DNA from: Prorocentrum cordatum
Lineage: Eukaryota > Sar > Dinophyceae > Prorocentrales > Prorocentraceae
DNA: 64,000 nucleotides
Direction: 5' to 3'
NCBI GenBank assembly: GCA_963575745.1
Contig: CAUYUJ010001347.1
Coordinates: forward strand, 1 to 64,000
The notes beneath the pieces are model-generated. The model searched no databases and was not told the DNA's origin. It worked only from the letters and a program-made list of their open reading frames with translations. Of the stretch, positions 39,503 to 51,287 are shown piece after piece. Numbering within the stretch: position 1 is the stretch's first letter; every line of letters starts with the position of its first letter. A program made the position numbers and the translations under genes.

Positions 39503-40383
39503 TTTACTATCGAAATACTTGGAGCAACCAACTTGATTTCGACATAAAATCATCGACATACAGAAATCATGTTTATTGTTCGAGAAATGTCTTCTGAACT
39601 CTCTCTTTCGACTCTGAGCTCTCTGACGCGTGAAAGGAGCTCTACGAGGTTCCTGGCGGTGACCAGGTTGACGGTTGACCGCCGGCGCCAGTTTAGGCGA
39701 GCTCCGACGCAGATCATTCTCTGCTCCAGCGGAATGGAGCCCCGATCTGAGCAGGTCGTTGAACTGCTCGAGTAGCAAAAGGAACTCAACTAAAGACGGG
39801 GAAGAACAGAGGAGAAGGACGATAACGAGAGAAAAAGAGCAAAAATAGAAAGCAACAGAGAAGGTCAGAAAAGGAAAAGAAAGGAGACGGCAGAGAGAGA
39901 CAAGAAAGGTAAATAATATAGAAGCAGGAAGGAAGGCAGCCGGAGCAGAGCAGCGACGACGGGAACGACGGCGACGGCACGCCCCAACGCCCGCGCCGCA
40001 GCGCCGCGGCCGGCAGCGAACCCCTAGCCCCGCGGTGCCAGAAGGGGGGGCGCGCACGGCCGGCGCGGCGCCTGGGCGGCGCTGGACGCGCTCTCGGGCT
40101 TCTGGCGCTGGCCAGAGGCTCAGGAGCGCGAAGCCCCTCGCTCCGGTCCGGTCCAGTCCTCGGACCGGAGTTCTCCCTTTCTTGCCTTGCCGCCTCTTTG
40201 GAACTCTATAGCGCGGCCGTACTGGGGTGCTATGGAGACGTCGGGAGCCGTGCCGGGCCTTCGTCGTCTCGGACGGAGCCGAATCTGAGACGAGCGCGAG
40301 TGCACGAGTCAGAGGGTGGCGCTTGCGGGACGAGACCTGTGCGAGCGGGTCTCTTGCTATCCGGGTTTTGGACATAACAGGTT
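39503..40383. repeat. Right arm of large inverted duplication, part 2
   Basis: Reverse complement of 34791-35685. It contains a family 2B right end with cap (39637-39691) and the long family 4 variant ending GGGTTTTGGACATAACAGG (40381). Its antisense open frame of about 314 codons is Arg/Pro/Ala-rich and not preserved as a frame in the other arm. Confidence 0.85.
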
Positions 40384-40620
40384 CGGGCGCAGGGTGGAGC
40401 TAGTTGGCCAGCCCGACGAAAAGAGAGAATGTGGTAACCTGGTCGGTGTTTTTCACTTTGTGCAAAATTTTGAAGTTCGCTTTTAGAAGTGAGATTTTTA
40501 TTCCCTGTAGTAAGCTATGGCGCACCTGCTGGTAAAGTTTTTATGGCTCTAGCTCTAGTATTACTATCAAAACACTTGGAGTAACCCACTGTAAGAAACG
40601 AAAAGTCGCCATTTTTCGAA
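40382..40620 (+). mobile_element. Family 2C element, left part (host)
   Basis: Leader TTCGGGCGCAGGGTGGAGC and body to CCATTTTTCGAA. It is interrupted by a reverse family 3 and a reverse family 1b copy and continues at 41964. Confidence 0.78.
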
Positions 40621-40621
40621 T

Positions 40622-40917
40622 TTGGCAGCGTCCAAAACCCGGACAGGGAAGGGAATCTCGGGGACGGAAAATCTTTCCTGGAGAGCCTTGGGGAGCCCCC
40701 CGGGAGCGCCGCGGAAGCACTGCCAGAATCGCTTCGATGCGTGCCTGCACGCATGCAGGCACATGTGGAAGCTTGCCGGAAGCTCTCCCGGACACGTTGC
40801 CGGGTCGCCGCAGTCGCTGCGAGGCCTGTGGACCGCCGTGGAAGAGCTCCTGGCAGGCACCACCACCGTCCGGCTTCTAATCTTAAACCCTGTAGCTCTC
40901 AGCGAGCTCTCCGGGAA
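40622..40917 (-). mobile_element. Family 3 element, reverse, full length
   Basis: Cap TTGGCAGCGTCCAAAACCC to CGAGCTCTCCGGGAA; palindrome at about 40735-40765. Confidence 0.82.
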
Positions 40918-41963
40918 CTGGGCGCCGGCGGTAAACCGTCAACCTTGGTTACCGCCGGGAGACTCGTAGAGCTTCCTAGCTCGACTTAAGATGAGAAAAC
41001 CGACAGCATCTACCAACATTCCGACTCATAGTGAATATTTTTTGACCTCTGAATGCGACAGGCGGACGCGTCTGATGTCTGCGAATCGACTCCTGTCATT
41101 ACCAGCCCTGCAGCCCCCCTACAGCCCGAGTTAAGTGCAGAAAACCGACAGCACCTCTCAGGATGACTCGAACAATACAATAGTTTCGCAAACCTAATTC
41201 GGGCAGCAGACCGAGTTCCGAGCTCCGGATTCGACAGGCGGACGCGCCTGATATCTTCAAATCGATTCCTGTAACCACCAGCACCGTAGCCCCCCTCAGC
41301 GCGAGTTGAGTGAAGAAAACCGAGAGCACTTCTCAAGATGACTCGACCAATACGAATAGTTTCGCGGTTCTAGATCGGGCAGCAGACCGAGTTCAGAGCT
41401 CTGGATTCGACAGACAAACGCAACTGATGATTCTGAATCGTTTTCTGTAAATATCAGCTCTGTAGCTCTCCTACAGCTCGAGTTAAGTACAGAAAACCGA
41501 GAGTTCCTGTCAAGATGACTCGAATATGACGAATAGGTTTGAAGACCTAGCTCGGCTAACAGACCGAGTTCAGACCTCTGGATTCAACAGGCGAACGCGC
41601 CTAATCATTCTACATCGATTAGCTGTGCTTACCAGCTCTGTAGCTGTCCTAAAGCTCGAGTTATGTTCAGAAAACCGTCAGCGCGTATCAAGATGACTCA
41701 AAACGGCCGATCCCGCCACAGTGCTTTTCGATAGTAATATTCACCCGATCGAGCTCATATCAAGATGGCGAGCGGAAATATGATCGAATATCATGGGAAA
41801 AAATACTAGAGCTCTAACGAATGGTTGAATTTCGAGAGCAAAATTTTCAACCGACCAAAAGTCAGCAAAAGTTCCGTCGAGATTTTTCTTGCCAGCTAGC
41901 TCTCCAGCGCGTCCGAATTACTCTTAAGCTTCCAGCTGCTAGCTTAGGGAAGCTCTACGAGTC
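40918..41963 (-). mobile_element. Family 1b element, reverse, full length
   Basis: 1046 bp, from CTGGGCGCCGGCGGTAAACC to GGAAGCTCTACGAGTC. Unit order mirrors the forward copies. Confidence 0.86.
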
Positions 41964-42079
41964 ATTTTTCGGCTCTCTTCAGAAGCTTCCTTCACGAGTT
42001 CGGAGGAGCGCTGTATAAGAAGAGAGCTCTACGAGGTGCCCGGCGGTAACTTGGTTGACGGTTTACCGCCGGTTCCCAG
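41964..42079 (+). mobile_element. Family 2C element, right part (host)
   Basis: ATTTTTCGGCTCTCTTCAGA to the cap (42024-42079) ending GGTTCCCAG. Confidence 0.78.
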
Positions 42080-42407
42080 TTGGCCAACCCGGCCTGGGCG
42101 GACAATGTGGTGACCTCGGGTCGGTTTTTCAAAGATTGCGAGAGATTTTCAAATTCGTTTCGAGAATATGAATTCTTATTCTATGCAGTGAATCATGGCG
42201 CTTTTGATGGTGCAATTCTCAGGGCTCTAGCTGCATTATTTCGATCAAAAGATTAGAGGGGCCCAACATTGTGTTTCACCGAAAACAACATGCCTTTGTT
42301 TTATTAAGAAGCGATTTGCTACTGTTATCTGGAGCGAACTTGGTCTATTCAGAGCTCTACGAGGGTTCTGGCGGTAACCTGGTTGACGGCTTACCGCCGG
42401 CTCTCAG
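42080..42407 (+). mobile_element. Family 2D element, left tip missing
   Basis: Uninterrupted 2D reference copy (leader TTGGCCAACCCGGCC, then GCGAGAGATTTTCAAATTCG), with the cap ending GGCTCTCAG. Confidence 0.83.
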
Positions 42408-43511
42408 TTCCGGGGCGCTGGAGAGCTAGTTGGCAAGAAAGATCTCGACGGACCTTTTGCTGACTTTTGGTCGGTTTAAAATTTTGTTGTCGAAATTTGA
42501 ACATTCGCTTGAGCTCTAGTATTTTTTCTCGTGATATTCGATCATATTCCCGCTCGCCATCTTGATCTCAGCTCGATCGGGTATCTTTTACTGCCAAAAG
42601 CACTGCGGCGGAATCGGCCGTTTCGAGTCATCTCGATACGTGCTGTCGGTATATTGGACTTAACTCGAGATATAGGACAGCTACAGAGCTGGTAAGCACA
42701 GCTCATCGATTCAGAATGATCAGGCGCGTTCGTCTGCTGAGTCCAGAGGTCTGAACTCGGTCTGCTGGCCGAGCTAGGTCCGCAAACCTATTCGTATTAT
42801 TTGAGTCATCTTGACAGACGCTCTCAGTTTTCTGTACTTAACGCTATAGGACAGCTGCAGAGCTGATGCATACAGAAATCGATTCAGAATCATCAGTTGC
42901 GCTTGTCTGTTGAATTCAGAGCTCTGAACTCGGTCTGCTGCCCGCTCTAGAATCGCGAAACTATTCGTATTGGTCGAGTCATCTTAAGTCGGGCTGTAGG
43001 GGGGGCTACAGTGCAGGTGGTGACAGCAATCGATTTGGCGACATTAGGCGCGTCCGCCTGTGGAATCCAGAGGGCAGAACTCGGTCTGCTGCCCGAACTC
43101 GGTCCGCGAAACTGTTCGTATTGTTCGAGTCATCCTGAAAGATGCTGTCGGGTTTCTGCACTTAACTCGGGCTGTGGGGGGGCTGCAGGGCTGGAAATCA
43201 GAGAAATCGATTCGAAGACATCAGACGCGTCCGCTTTTTCGCATTCAGAGGTCTGAACTCGGTCTGATACTCGAGTTGGGTTTGCCAAACTATTCGTTTT
43301 GTTCGATTCATCTTGAGAGGTGCTGTCGATTTACGCACGTAACTCGGGCTGTAGGAGAGCAACAGAGCTTGTGCAGAAATCGAGAGGTCTGAAATCGCTT
43401 GGGCTGAAAAAGTAATCGTTCTCTGCATTTTTTTCGACATTATAAATAATCAGGAAGCTCTACGAGTCCCCCGGCGGTAAGAAAGGTTGACGGTTTACCG
43501 CCGGCGCCCAG
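42408..43511 (+). mobile_element. Family 1a element, left tip missing
   Basis: TTCCGGGGCGCTGGAGAGC to a 1a cap (43453-43511). Confidence 0.84.
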
Positions 43512-43726
43512 TGTCGCGGACAAGGCGTGGGATAGTTGCACCCGTACCGGGAGTGTTGAGGCACCGCTCTTCTGGCTGTGTGAGAGTGTGGTCATGTTTC
43601 GCTCTGTCATGTTGAGTTGGCAGCACCGCAGTAGGGGCTCAGTTGACGGCGCAGGCGGGAGTTGACACCTCACCCATGCGATCTGGGCTGACAATATCCG
43701 CCTGTGGGCCAGGGATCAGGATGAGC
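43512..43726 (+). pseudogene. LINE reverse-transcriptase remnant (motifs B to C)
   Basis: In one frame RTGSVEAPLFWLC resembles the 'RQG..P.LW' motif B of non-LTR reverse transcriptases. After a frame change, LTHAIWADNIRLWA resembles motif C with WADN in place of FADD. About 70 codons, no ends recognised, trapped between a family 1 cap and a reverse family 2D cap. It could derive from the same kind of LINE as 27509-28195, which carries motifs 0 to A. Confidence 0.65.
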
Positions 43727-43727
43727 A

Positions 43728-44099
43728 CTGGGAGCCGGCTGTAAACCGTCAACCAGGTTACCGCCGGGACACTCGTAGAACTCTGGGATCGCGCAATCCT
43801 GTTCAGATCTGACGAGTAATTTCGAGCAGACATGAGCATTCGAGAAACATTTCTACAGCCCATTCTTCCTCCACGTTTTTTGATAGTAACCTTCCAGCTA
43901 TGAACCTGAGAATTCCACAGGCGAGCGCGGCACAACCCACTCTACGTTAAAGAAATAATAGTTTCTAAAACGAATTTCAAAATCTCTCAGAATAGTCGAA
44001 AAACCGACCCGAGGTCATCACATTGTCCGCCCGGGCCGGGTTCAGCTGCACCCTGCGCCGGAATTCCTCTGGCTCAGATGCCGAAAAGCTCTACGAGGT
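43728..44099 (-). mobile_element. Family 2D element, reverse, full length
   Basis: CTGGGAGCCGGCTGTAAACC to AAGCTCTACGAGGT. The first cap arm has one mismatch. Confidence 0.82.
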
Positions 44100-44281
44100 G
44101 CATCGCCGAGCTCTTCGGCAAGATGAGCTAAGAGAAATTCGGGCGTAGGGTGGAGCTAGTACCTCGTAGAGCTCTTCGACATCGATGAGCTAGAGGAATT
44201 CCGGCGCGGGGCGGAGCTAGTACCTCGTAGAGCTCCTCGGCAACGATGAGCTAGAGGAATTCCGGCGCGGGATGCAGCTAG
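44100..44281 (+). repeat. Three stacked family 2 left ends
   Basis: Units 44100-44159, 44160-44220 and 44221-44281 each end GAGCTAG or CAGCTAG and are each interrupted at that point, the last by family 3. This is repeated use of the same target word. Confidence 0.82.
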
Positions 44282-44574
44282 TTCCCGGAGAGCTCTCTGA
44301 GAGCTAGAGGGTTTAAGATTAGAAGCTGGGCGGTGGTGGTGCCCGCCAGCAGCCCATCTTTGCCGCTCCAGAATCCTCGGAGGGGTTCGTTCGAGCCGGC
44401 AGCTGGTCCGGGAGAGCTTCCGGCAAGCATCCACGCGTGCCTGCGTGCAGGGGCGCGTGGAAGCGTTCCTGGCAGTGCTTCAGAAGGGCTGCAGGGAAGC
44501 TCCCAAGAACACCCCAGGAGGGGCTTCCGGTTCCTAAGGCTCTCTTCGCTCTCCGGGTTTTGGACGCTGCCAAG
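44282..44574 (+). mobile_element. Family 3 element, full length, precise insertion
   Basis: TTCCCGGAGAGCTC to GGACGCTGCCAAG. Removing it joins GCAGCTAG to TTGACCCAGCCGG, a normal family 2 leader (compare GCAGCTAGTTGATCC near 61483). No target duplication. Confidence 0.87.
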
Positions 44575-45207
44575 TTGACCCAGCCGGCCCGGGCGGACAA
44601 TGTGTGACACTTGGGTGGTGGTGCCCGCCAGCAGCCCATCTCCGCCGGTCCACGATCCCCGCAGCGCTTCGCCCGAGCCGGCAGCGCGTCCGGGAGAGCT
44701 TCCGGCAAGCGTCTACGCGTGCCTCCACGCGTGCAGGCCTGCACGCGTGCAGGCACGCGTGGAAGCGTTCCTGGCAGCGCTTCAGCAGCGCTGCAGGGGA
44801 GACACCAGAGCTCCCGAAGCGCTTCCGAGGGCTCGCCAGGAAAGCTCTCGTGTGTGTGTTCTCCTTGCTCTCCGGGTTTTTCCCGGGGGGCTCGCTGGGA
44901 GCTAGAGGGTTTAAGATAAGAAGCCGGACGGTGGTTGTGCCCGCCAGGAGCTCCTCCACGGCGGTCCACGTTCCCCGCGGCGCCTCGCCTGAGCCGGAAA
45001 CGTGTCCGGGAGAGCGTCCAGCAAGCTTCAACGCGTGCCTGCGCGCGTGCAGGCGCGCACGGAAGCGTTTCTGGCAGCCCTTCAGCAGCGCTGCAGGGGA
45101 GCTCCCCAAAGCGCCAGAAGCGCTTCACGAAAGCGTTTGAGGGCTCGCCAGGAAAGCTTTCTGATGTGTGTTTGCCTTTTGCTCTCCGGGTTTTGGACGC
45201 TACCAAG
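44575..45207 (+). mobile_element. Family 2 leader fragment followed by two family 3 copies
   Basis: 44575-44617 continues the interrupted family 2 leader to ACACTTGG, then joins the interior of a family 3 copy (GTGGTGGTGCCCGCC) at shared GGTGG bases. A second copy starts at 44880 (TTCCCGGGGGGCTCG) and ends with the cap at 45207. Confidence 0.78.
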
Positions 45208-45415
45208 TACCTCGTAGAGCTTCTCGGTATCGATGAGCTTGTGGAATAACTCGTAGAGCTTCCCTTAGCTAGTTGCTGGAAGCTTTAAGAGTAATACCTC
45301 GTAGAGCTATTCGTTATCGATGAGCTAGAGGAATTCTGGCGCGGGGTGGAGCTAGTTGGTGGACCCGACCAGAGAGGACAAAGTCGTGACTTTGGGTTGG
45401 TTTTGCTCAGATTTT
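45208..45415 (+). repeat. Stacked left ends (families 2, 1, 2)
   Basis: TACCTCGTAGAGCTTCTCGG (45208), TAACTCGTAGAGCTTCCC (45248) and TACCTCGTAGAGCTATTCG (45296), the last with leader to CTCAGATTTT. Confidence 0.78.
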
Positions 45416-45698
45416 GCCGGAGAGCTCGCTGAGAGTTAGAGGGTTTAGGATTACAAGCCGGACGGTGGTTGTGCCCGCCAGGAGCTCCTCCACGGCGGTC
45501 CGCGTTCCCTGCGGCGCCTCGCCCGGCCGGGCAACGGGTCCGGGGGAGCTTCCGGCAAGCTTCCACGCGGGCCTGCACGCGTGCAGGCGCGCGTGGAAGC
45601 GATTCTGGCAGCGCTTCAGCAGCGCTGTAGGGGGGCCCCCCAGAGCGCCAGACAGGCTTTACGAAAGCGTCTGAGGGCTCGCCAGGGAAGCTTTCTGG
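45416..45698 (+). mobile_element. Family 3 element, right end missing
   Basis: GCCGGAGAGCTCGCTGAG through the palindrome to GGAAGCTTTCTGG, cut by the next family 2 copy. Confidence 0.78.
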
Positions 45699-46016
45699 TA
45701 CCTCGTAGAGCTCTTCGGCTATGATGAGCTAGAGGAATTCCGGCGCGGGGTGAAGCTAGTTGGTCGACCCGACCAGAAGAGACAAAGTGGTGACTTTGGG
45801 TTGGTTTTCTTAAGATTTGGAATGTATTTCACAATTCATACTTTGGATAAAAAAAGCAGGGACAACGTTTTTTTTTTTTTTTTTTTTTTTTTTTGTTTTT
45901 GTATAAAAAAAGTTCGTTTCATAGGATCGCTTCAGAAATCTTCCTTCGTCTGTTCAAAGGAGCGCTGTACACCATAAAGGAGAAAGTGGTGACTTTGGGT
46001 CGGTTTTGCTCAGATT
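45699..46016 (+). repeat. Family 2 element fragments with T27 run
   Basis: Left end TACCTCGTAGAGCTC, leader and body. At 45868-45894 a run of 27 T replaces the short T tract of other copies. From about 45980 it jumps back to leader sequence (AAAGTGGTGACTTTGGG). Confidence 0.75.
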
Positions 46017-46798
46017 TTCTCCGGGGAGCTCTGAGAGCTAGAGGGTTTTAGATTGGAAGCCGGACGGTGGTGGTGCCTGTCAGCAGCGCATCTTCGCCCG
46101 TACAGAAACCGATTCAGAATCATCAGTCGTGTTTGTCCGTCGAATCCAGAGCTCTGAACTCGGTCTGCTGCCCGATCTAGAATCGCGAAACTATTTGTAT
46201 TCTTCGAGTCATCTTTAGAGGTGCTGTCGGTTTTCTGCACTTAACTCGGGCTGTAGGGGGGCTGCAGTGCTGGTGGTCACAGGAATCGATTTCAAGACAT
46301 CAGGCGCGTCCGCCTGTCGAATCCAGAGCTCGGAAATCGGTCTGCTGCCCGAACTAGGTCCGCAAAGTTCGTATTGTTCGAGTCATTCTGAGAGGTGCTG
46401 TCGGTTTTCTGCACTTACCTAGGGCTGTAGTGGGGCTGCAGGGCTGGTAAATACAGGAATCGATCCGGAGACATCAGACGCGTCCGCCTGTCGCATTCAG
46501 AGGTCTGAATCCGGTCTGATACTCGAGCTGGGTTTGCCAAACTGTTCGTTTAGTTCGAGTCATCTTGAGAGATGATGTCGATTTACGCGCGTTTCTCGGG
46601 CGGTAGAAGAGCTACAGGGCTCGTGCAGAAGACAATCCAGAAGCATCGGGGGCGTTCCGCTTTTGAATCGACAGGTCTGAAATCGCTTGGGCTGAATAAC
46701 TATTTGTTCTCTGCAATTTTTTCCGACATATACATATTGTCAGAAAGCTCTACGAGTCCCCCGGCAAGAAAGGTTGACGGTTTACCGCCGGCGCCCAG
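46017..46798 (+). repeat. Family 3 left fragment joined to family 1a right part
   Basis: Family 3 start to about 46099, then family 1 units and a 1a right end. The cap (46743-46798) lacks GGT in its first arm, so its stem is broken. Confidence 0.75.
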
Positions 46799-47245
46799 TG
46801 TTGGTGCCTGCCTGCAGCCCATCTTCGCCGGTCCAGAATTCTCGCAGAGGTTCGTTTGACCTGGCAGTGCCTGCGCGCGAGCAGGCACGCGTGGAAGCGT
46901 TCCTGGCAGCGCTAATTCCGGCGCGGGGTGGAGCTAGTTGGCCCACCCGGCCAGGGCGGACAAAGTGGTGACTTTTGGTCGGTTTTGCCAAAATTTAATT
47001 TCAGAAAGCAGACTTTTGCGCCAAGCATTGGCATATAAACTCCTCTCAGCAGCTGAGCTCTCTGGATGCGTTTTCTTATGAGTTGACTTCGGGAACCGAG
47101 CCAATATGAACATCGAAAAAATCGAAGTGAAGATTTTGGAAAAATCTTGATTTAACTTTACTTTGATTCTGAGCACTCTTACCAGTGTAAGGAGCTCTAC
47201 GAGGTTCCCGGCGGTGACTAGGTTGACGGTTCACCGCCGGCCCCA
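46799..47245 (+). mobile_element. Family 3 fragment and family 2B' element
   Basis: 46799-46912 is a family 3 interior fragment. From 46913 a 2B' copy lacking its left tip runs to the cap (47192-47245), which ends CCCCAG followed by C, one of the rare exceptions to the following-T rule. Confidence 0.75.
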
Positions 47246-48582
47246 GCTCGATCTTAATCTCGCTCGCCATCTTGATCTCAGCTCGATCGGGTACCTTTTA
47301 CTGCCAAAAAGCGTTGCGGCGGGATCGGCCGTCTCGAGTTATCTTGACAGGCGTTGTCGGTTTTCTGAACTTAACTCGAGCTGTAGGACAGCTACAGAGC
47401 TGATATTTACAGAAATTGATTCAGAATCATCAGACGCGTTCGCCTCTTGCATCGGTCTCAGTTCGGTCTGCTGCCCGAGCTGGGTGTGCGAAACTATTGT
47501 GTTGTTCGAGTCATCTTGAGAGATGCTGTCGGTTTTCTGTACTTAACTTGGGCTGTAGGGTGGCTACAGGACTGGTAATTGCAGAGATCACTTCGGAGAC
47601 ATCAGGCGCGTCCGCCTGTCGCATGCAGAGGTCTGACATCGTGTGCTACCCGAGCTAGATCTGCAAAACTATTCCCATCGCTTGGATCATCTCGACAGGG
47701 ACTGTCGGTTTTCTGAGTTCAACTCGAGCTCTGGGGGAGCTACAGAGCTGATGCGCACAGAAACTGATGCAGAATAATCAGGCGCGTTCGTCTGTTGCAT
47801 CGAGAGGTTTGAACTCGGTCTGCTACTCGAGCTAGTCCGCGAAACTATTTGCATCGTTCTCGAGAGGTGCTGTCCGTTTTCGCATGTAACTCGGGCTGTA
47901 GGAGAGCTACAGCTCATACGCACATTCGGAATCATCAGGCTTGTTCGTCTGTTGCATCCAGAGGTCCGAACTGGTTCTGCTACTCTGGGCTAGGTCCGTA
48001 AAGCTATTCGTATTCTTCAAGTCATCTCGACAGATATTGTCCATTTTCTGTATTGAATTCAGGCTGTAGCAGAGCTACAGAGCTGGTACGCTCAGAAACT
48101 GATACATAAGCATCGGGAGCGTCCGTCTGTTGCATCGAGAGATCTGAACTCGGTCTGCTACCCGAGCTAGGTTCACAGAATTATTCGTATTCGACCGACA
48201 TTTTTTCCCAAATGATGGTGAATTTCTTCACTGAACTCGAGCTGCAGAGCTGCTCGAGAGCTCTTTGGCCGAAAAATCAGAAGGACATCGTGAGGCGCGA
48301 AGCATCTAGACGCTTGGTTTTGGGTCTGTTCTGAGGGCAGACGCCAAACACGGATTCGTACTCTGCCATTTTCTCCCTAATGTCATTTTCTATACGCTGC
48401 AGATGAGCTATAAGACTGTTCAGCACAGCAATGGGATCTCACTAGACGCTTGAGATCAATTTGCTATCAGCGCTCGGGCTGAAAACTATTCGTTCTCTGC
48501 TTTCTTTGGACATAATATGGTCAGGAAGCTCTACGAGTCCCCCGGCGGTAAGAAAGGTTGACGGTTTACCGCCGGTGCCCAG
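47246..48582 (+). mobile_element. Family 1 element, divergent core
   Basis: Leader from CGATCTTAATCTCGCTCGCC; seven or so units, several of types not seen elsewhere in the window (about 47640-48480), ending with a 1a cap (48524-48582). Confidence 0.78.
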
Positions 48583-48728
48583 TTTCGGTGCGTGTTTTCT
48601 TTGTTCTCCGGGTTTTGGACGCTAGCAAGTGAAAGATATTTGGCAATTCATTTTGAGAAAACAGATTTTTACGCCGAGCATTGGCATATAAACTTTGTTC
48701 CCTGAGCAGCTCAGCTCTCTAGAGCTAG
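48583..48728 (+). repeat. Family 3 right end and family 2B' interior fragment
   Basis: TTCTCCGGGTTTTGGACGCT then AGCAAG (to 48629), followed by the 2B' words GCATTGGCATATAAAC up to AGAGCTAG. Confidence 0.75.
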
Positions 48729-49942
48729 TAACTCGTAGCGCTTCCCTTAGCAAGTTGTTGCTTCAAGCTTAAGAGTAATTCCGGGGCGCTGGAGAGCTGC
48801 TAGTTGGCAAGAAAATCTCGACGGATCTTTTGCTGACTTTTGGTCGGTTGAAAATTTTGTTCTCGAAATTCAACCATTCGTTAGAGCTCTAGTATTTTTC
48901 CCGTGATATTCGATCTTATCCCCGCTCGCCATCTTGATCTCAGCGCGATCGGGTACCTTTTACTGCCAAAAAGCGTCCAGGCGGGATCGGCCGTTTCGAG
49001 TCATCTTGATATGCGCTGTCGGTATTGAACTTAACTCGAGAGACATGACAGCTACAGAGCTGGTAAGCACACCTTATCGATTCAGAATGATCAGGCGCGT
49101 TCGTCTGTTGCATCCAGAGGTCTGAACTCGGTCTGCTAGCCGAGCTAGGTTCGCAAACCTATTCGTATTCTTCGGGTCACTTGACAGGCGCTCTCGGTTT
49201 TCTGTACTTAACTCAAGCTATAGGACAGCTACAGAGCTCATACTTACAGAAACGGATGCAGAATCATCAGTCGCGTTCGTTTGTTGAATCCAGAGCTCTG
49301 AACTCGGTCTGCTGCCCATCTGGAATCGCGAAACTATTCGTATTGTTCGAGTCATCTTGAGAGGTGCTGTCGGTTTTCTGAACTTAACTCGGGCTGTAGG
49401 GGGGCTACAGTGCTGGTGGTCACAGGAATCGACTTGAAGATATCAGGCGCGTCCGCCTGTCGAATCCAGAGCTCGGAACTCGGTCTGCTGCCCGAACTAG
49501 GTCCGCGAAACTATTCGTATTGTTCGAGTCATCCTGAGAGATGCTGTCCGTTTCTGCACATAACTCGGGCTGTAGGGGGGCTGCAGGGCTGGTAATCACA
49601 GGAATCGATTCGGAGACATCAGACGCGTCCGCCTGTCGCATTCAGAGGTCTGAACTCGGCTGATACTCGAGCTGGGTTTGGCAAACTATTCGTTTTGTTC
49701 GAGTCTTCTTGAGAGGTGCTGTCGATTTTATGCACGTAGCTCGGGCTGTAGGAGAGCAGTAGAGCTCGTACAGAAGACAATCCAGAAGCATCGGGGGCGT
49801 TCGGCTGTTGCATCGAGAGGTCTGAAATCGCTTGGGCTGAACAACTTTCGTTCTCTGCAATTTTTCTCCGACATTATATATGATGAAGCTCTACGAGTCT
49901 CCCGGCGGTAAGAAAGGTTGACGGTTTACCGCCGGCGCCCAG
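48729..49942 (+). mobile_element. Family 1a element, full length
   Basis: TAACTCGTAGCGCTTCCC to a cap at 49885-49942 that mixes 1b-like CTCCC with 1a-like GTAAGAAAGG. Confidence 0.83.
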
Positions 49943-50123
49943 TTTTAGTATTAGTTGACTTCCCGGAACGACTTCATGTTGACTCCGAAAAATCTTAATT
50001 TTACGTTTTTTGAAGAACAGCTCCCAGAAGCTCTCCGCTTCGATCCTGAGCTTTCTTACGGGTGCAAGGAGCTCTACGAGGTGCCCTGCGGTGACCAGGT
50101 TGACGGTTCACTGCCGGCGCCAG
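49943..50123 (+). mobile_element. Family 2B element, left half missing
   Basis: TTTTAGTATTAGTTGACTTCC to the right end GAGCTCTACGAGG and a cap (50069-50123). Confidence 0.78.
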
Positions 50124-51287
50124 TTCCGGGGCGCTGGAGAGCTATTTTGCAAGAGAAATCTCGACGAACCTTTTGGTGACTTTTGGTCGGTTGAAAATTT
50201 TGTTGTCGAGATTCAACCGTTCGTTAGAGCTCTAGTATTTTTCCCGTGATATTCGATCTTATTCCCGCTCGCCATCTTGATCTCAGCTCGATCGGGTAGA
50301 TATTTCTACCAAAAAGCATCCCGGCGGGATCGGCCGTTTCGAGTCATCTTGATACGCGCTGTCAGTTTATTGAACTTAACTCGAGATACAGGACAGCTAC
50401 ACAGCTGGTAAGCACACCTCATCGATTCAGAATGATCAGGCGCGTCCGTCTGTTGCATCTAGAGGTCTGAACTCGGTCTGCTAGCCGAGCTAGGTCCGCA
50501 AACCTATTCGTATTATTCGAGTCATCTTGACAGGCGCTCTCGGTTTTCTGCATTAAACTCGAGCTATAGGACAGCTGCAGAGCTGATACTTACAGAAACC
50601 GATTCAGAGAAACCGATTCAGAATCATCAGTCGCGTTTGTCTGTTGAATGCGGAGCTCTGAACTCGGTCTGCTGCCCGATCTAGAATCGCGAAACTATTC
50701 GTATTGTTCGAGTCCTCTTGAGAGGTGCTGTCGGTTTTCTGCACTTAACTCGGGCTGTAGGGGGGCTACAGTGCTGGTGGTCAGAGGAATCGATTTGAAG
50801 ACATCAGGCGCTTCTTCTGTCGAATGCAGAGCTCGGACTCGGTCTGCTGCCCGAACTAGGTCCGCGAAACTGTCCGTATGATTCGAGTCATCCTGAGAGG
50901 TGCTCTCGGTTTCTGCACATAACTCGGGCTGGCTGCAGGGCTGGTAATCACAGGAATCGATTCGGAGACATCATACGCGTCCGCCTGTCGCATTCAGAGG
51001 TCTGAACTCGGTCTGATACTCGAGCTGGGTTTGGCAAACTATTCGTTTTGTTCGAGTCATCTTGAGTGTCGATTTACGCACGTAACTCGGGCTGTAGGAG
51101 AGCTACAGAGCTCGTACAGAACAATCCAGAAGCATCGGGGGCGTTCGGCTGTTGCATTGAGAGGTTTGAAATCCCTTGGGCTGAAAAACTGTTCGTTCTC
51201 TGCATTTTTTTCACATTATATATTGTCAGGAAGCTCCACGAGTCCCCCGGCGGCAAGAAAGGTTGACGGTTTACCGCAGGCACCCAG
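50124..51287 (+). mobile_element. Family 1a element, left tip missing
   Basis: TTCCGGGGCGCTGGAGAGC to a cap at 51229-51287. One unit has a short local duplication of AGAAACCGATTCAG near 50595-50625. Confidence 0.82.

Noticed and set aside
39431-40375. 314-codon antisense frame in the inverted-duplication arm
   Set aside because: Arg/Pro-rich, then a hydrophobic Phe/Leu/Ser tract that is just the pyrimidine-rich DNA; the corresponding frame is interrupted in the other arm.
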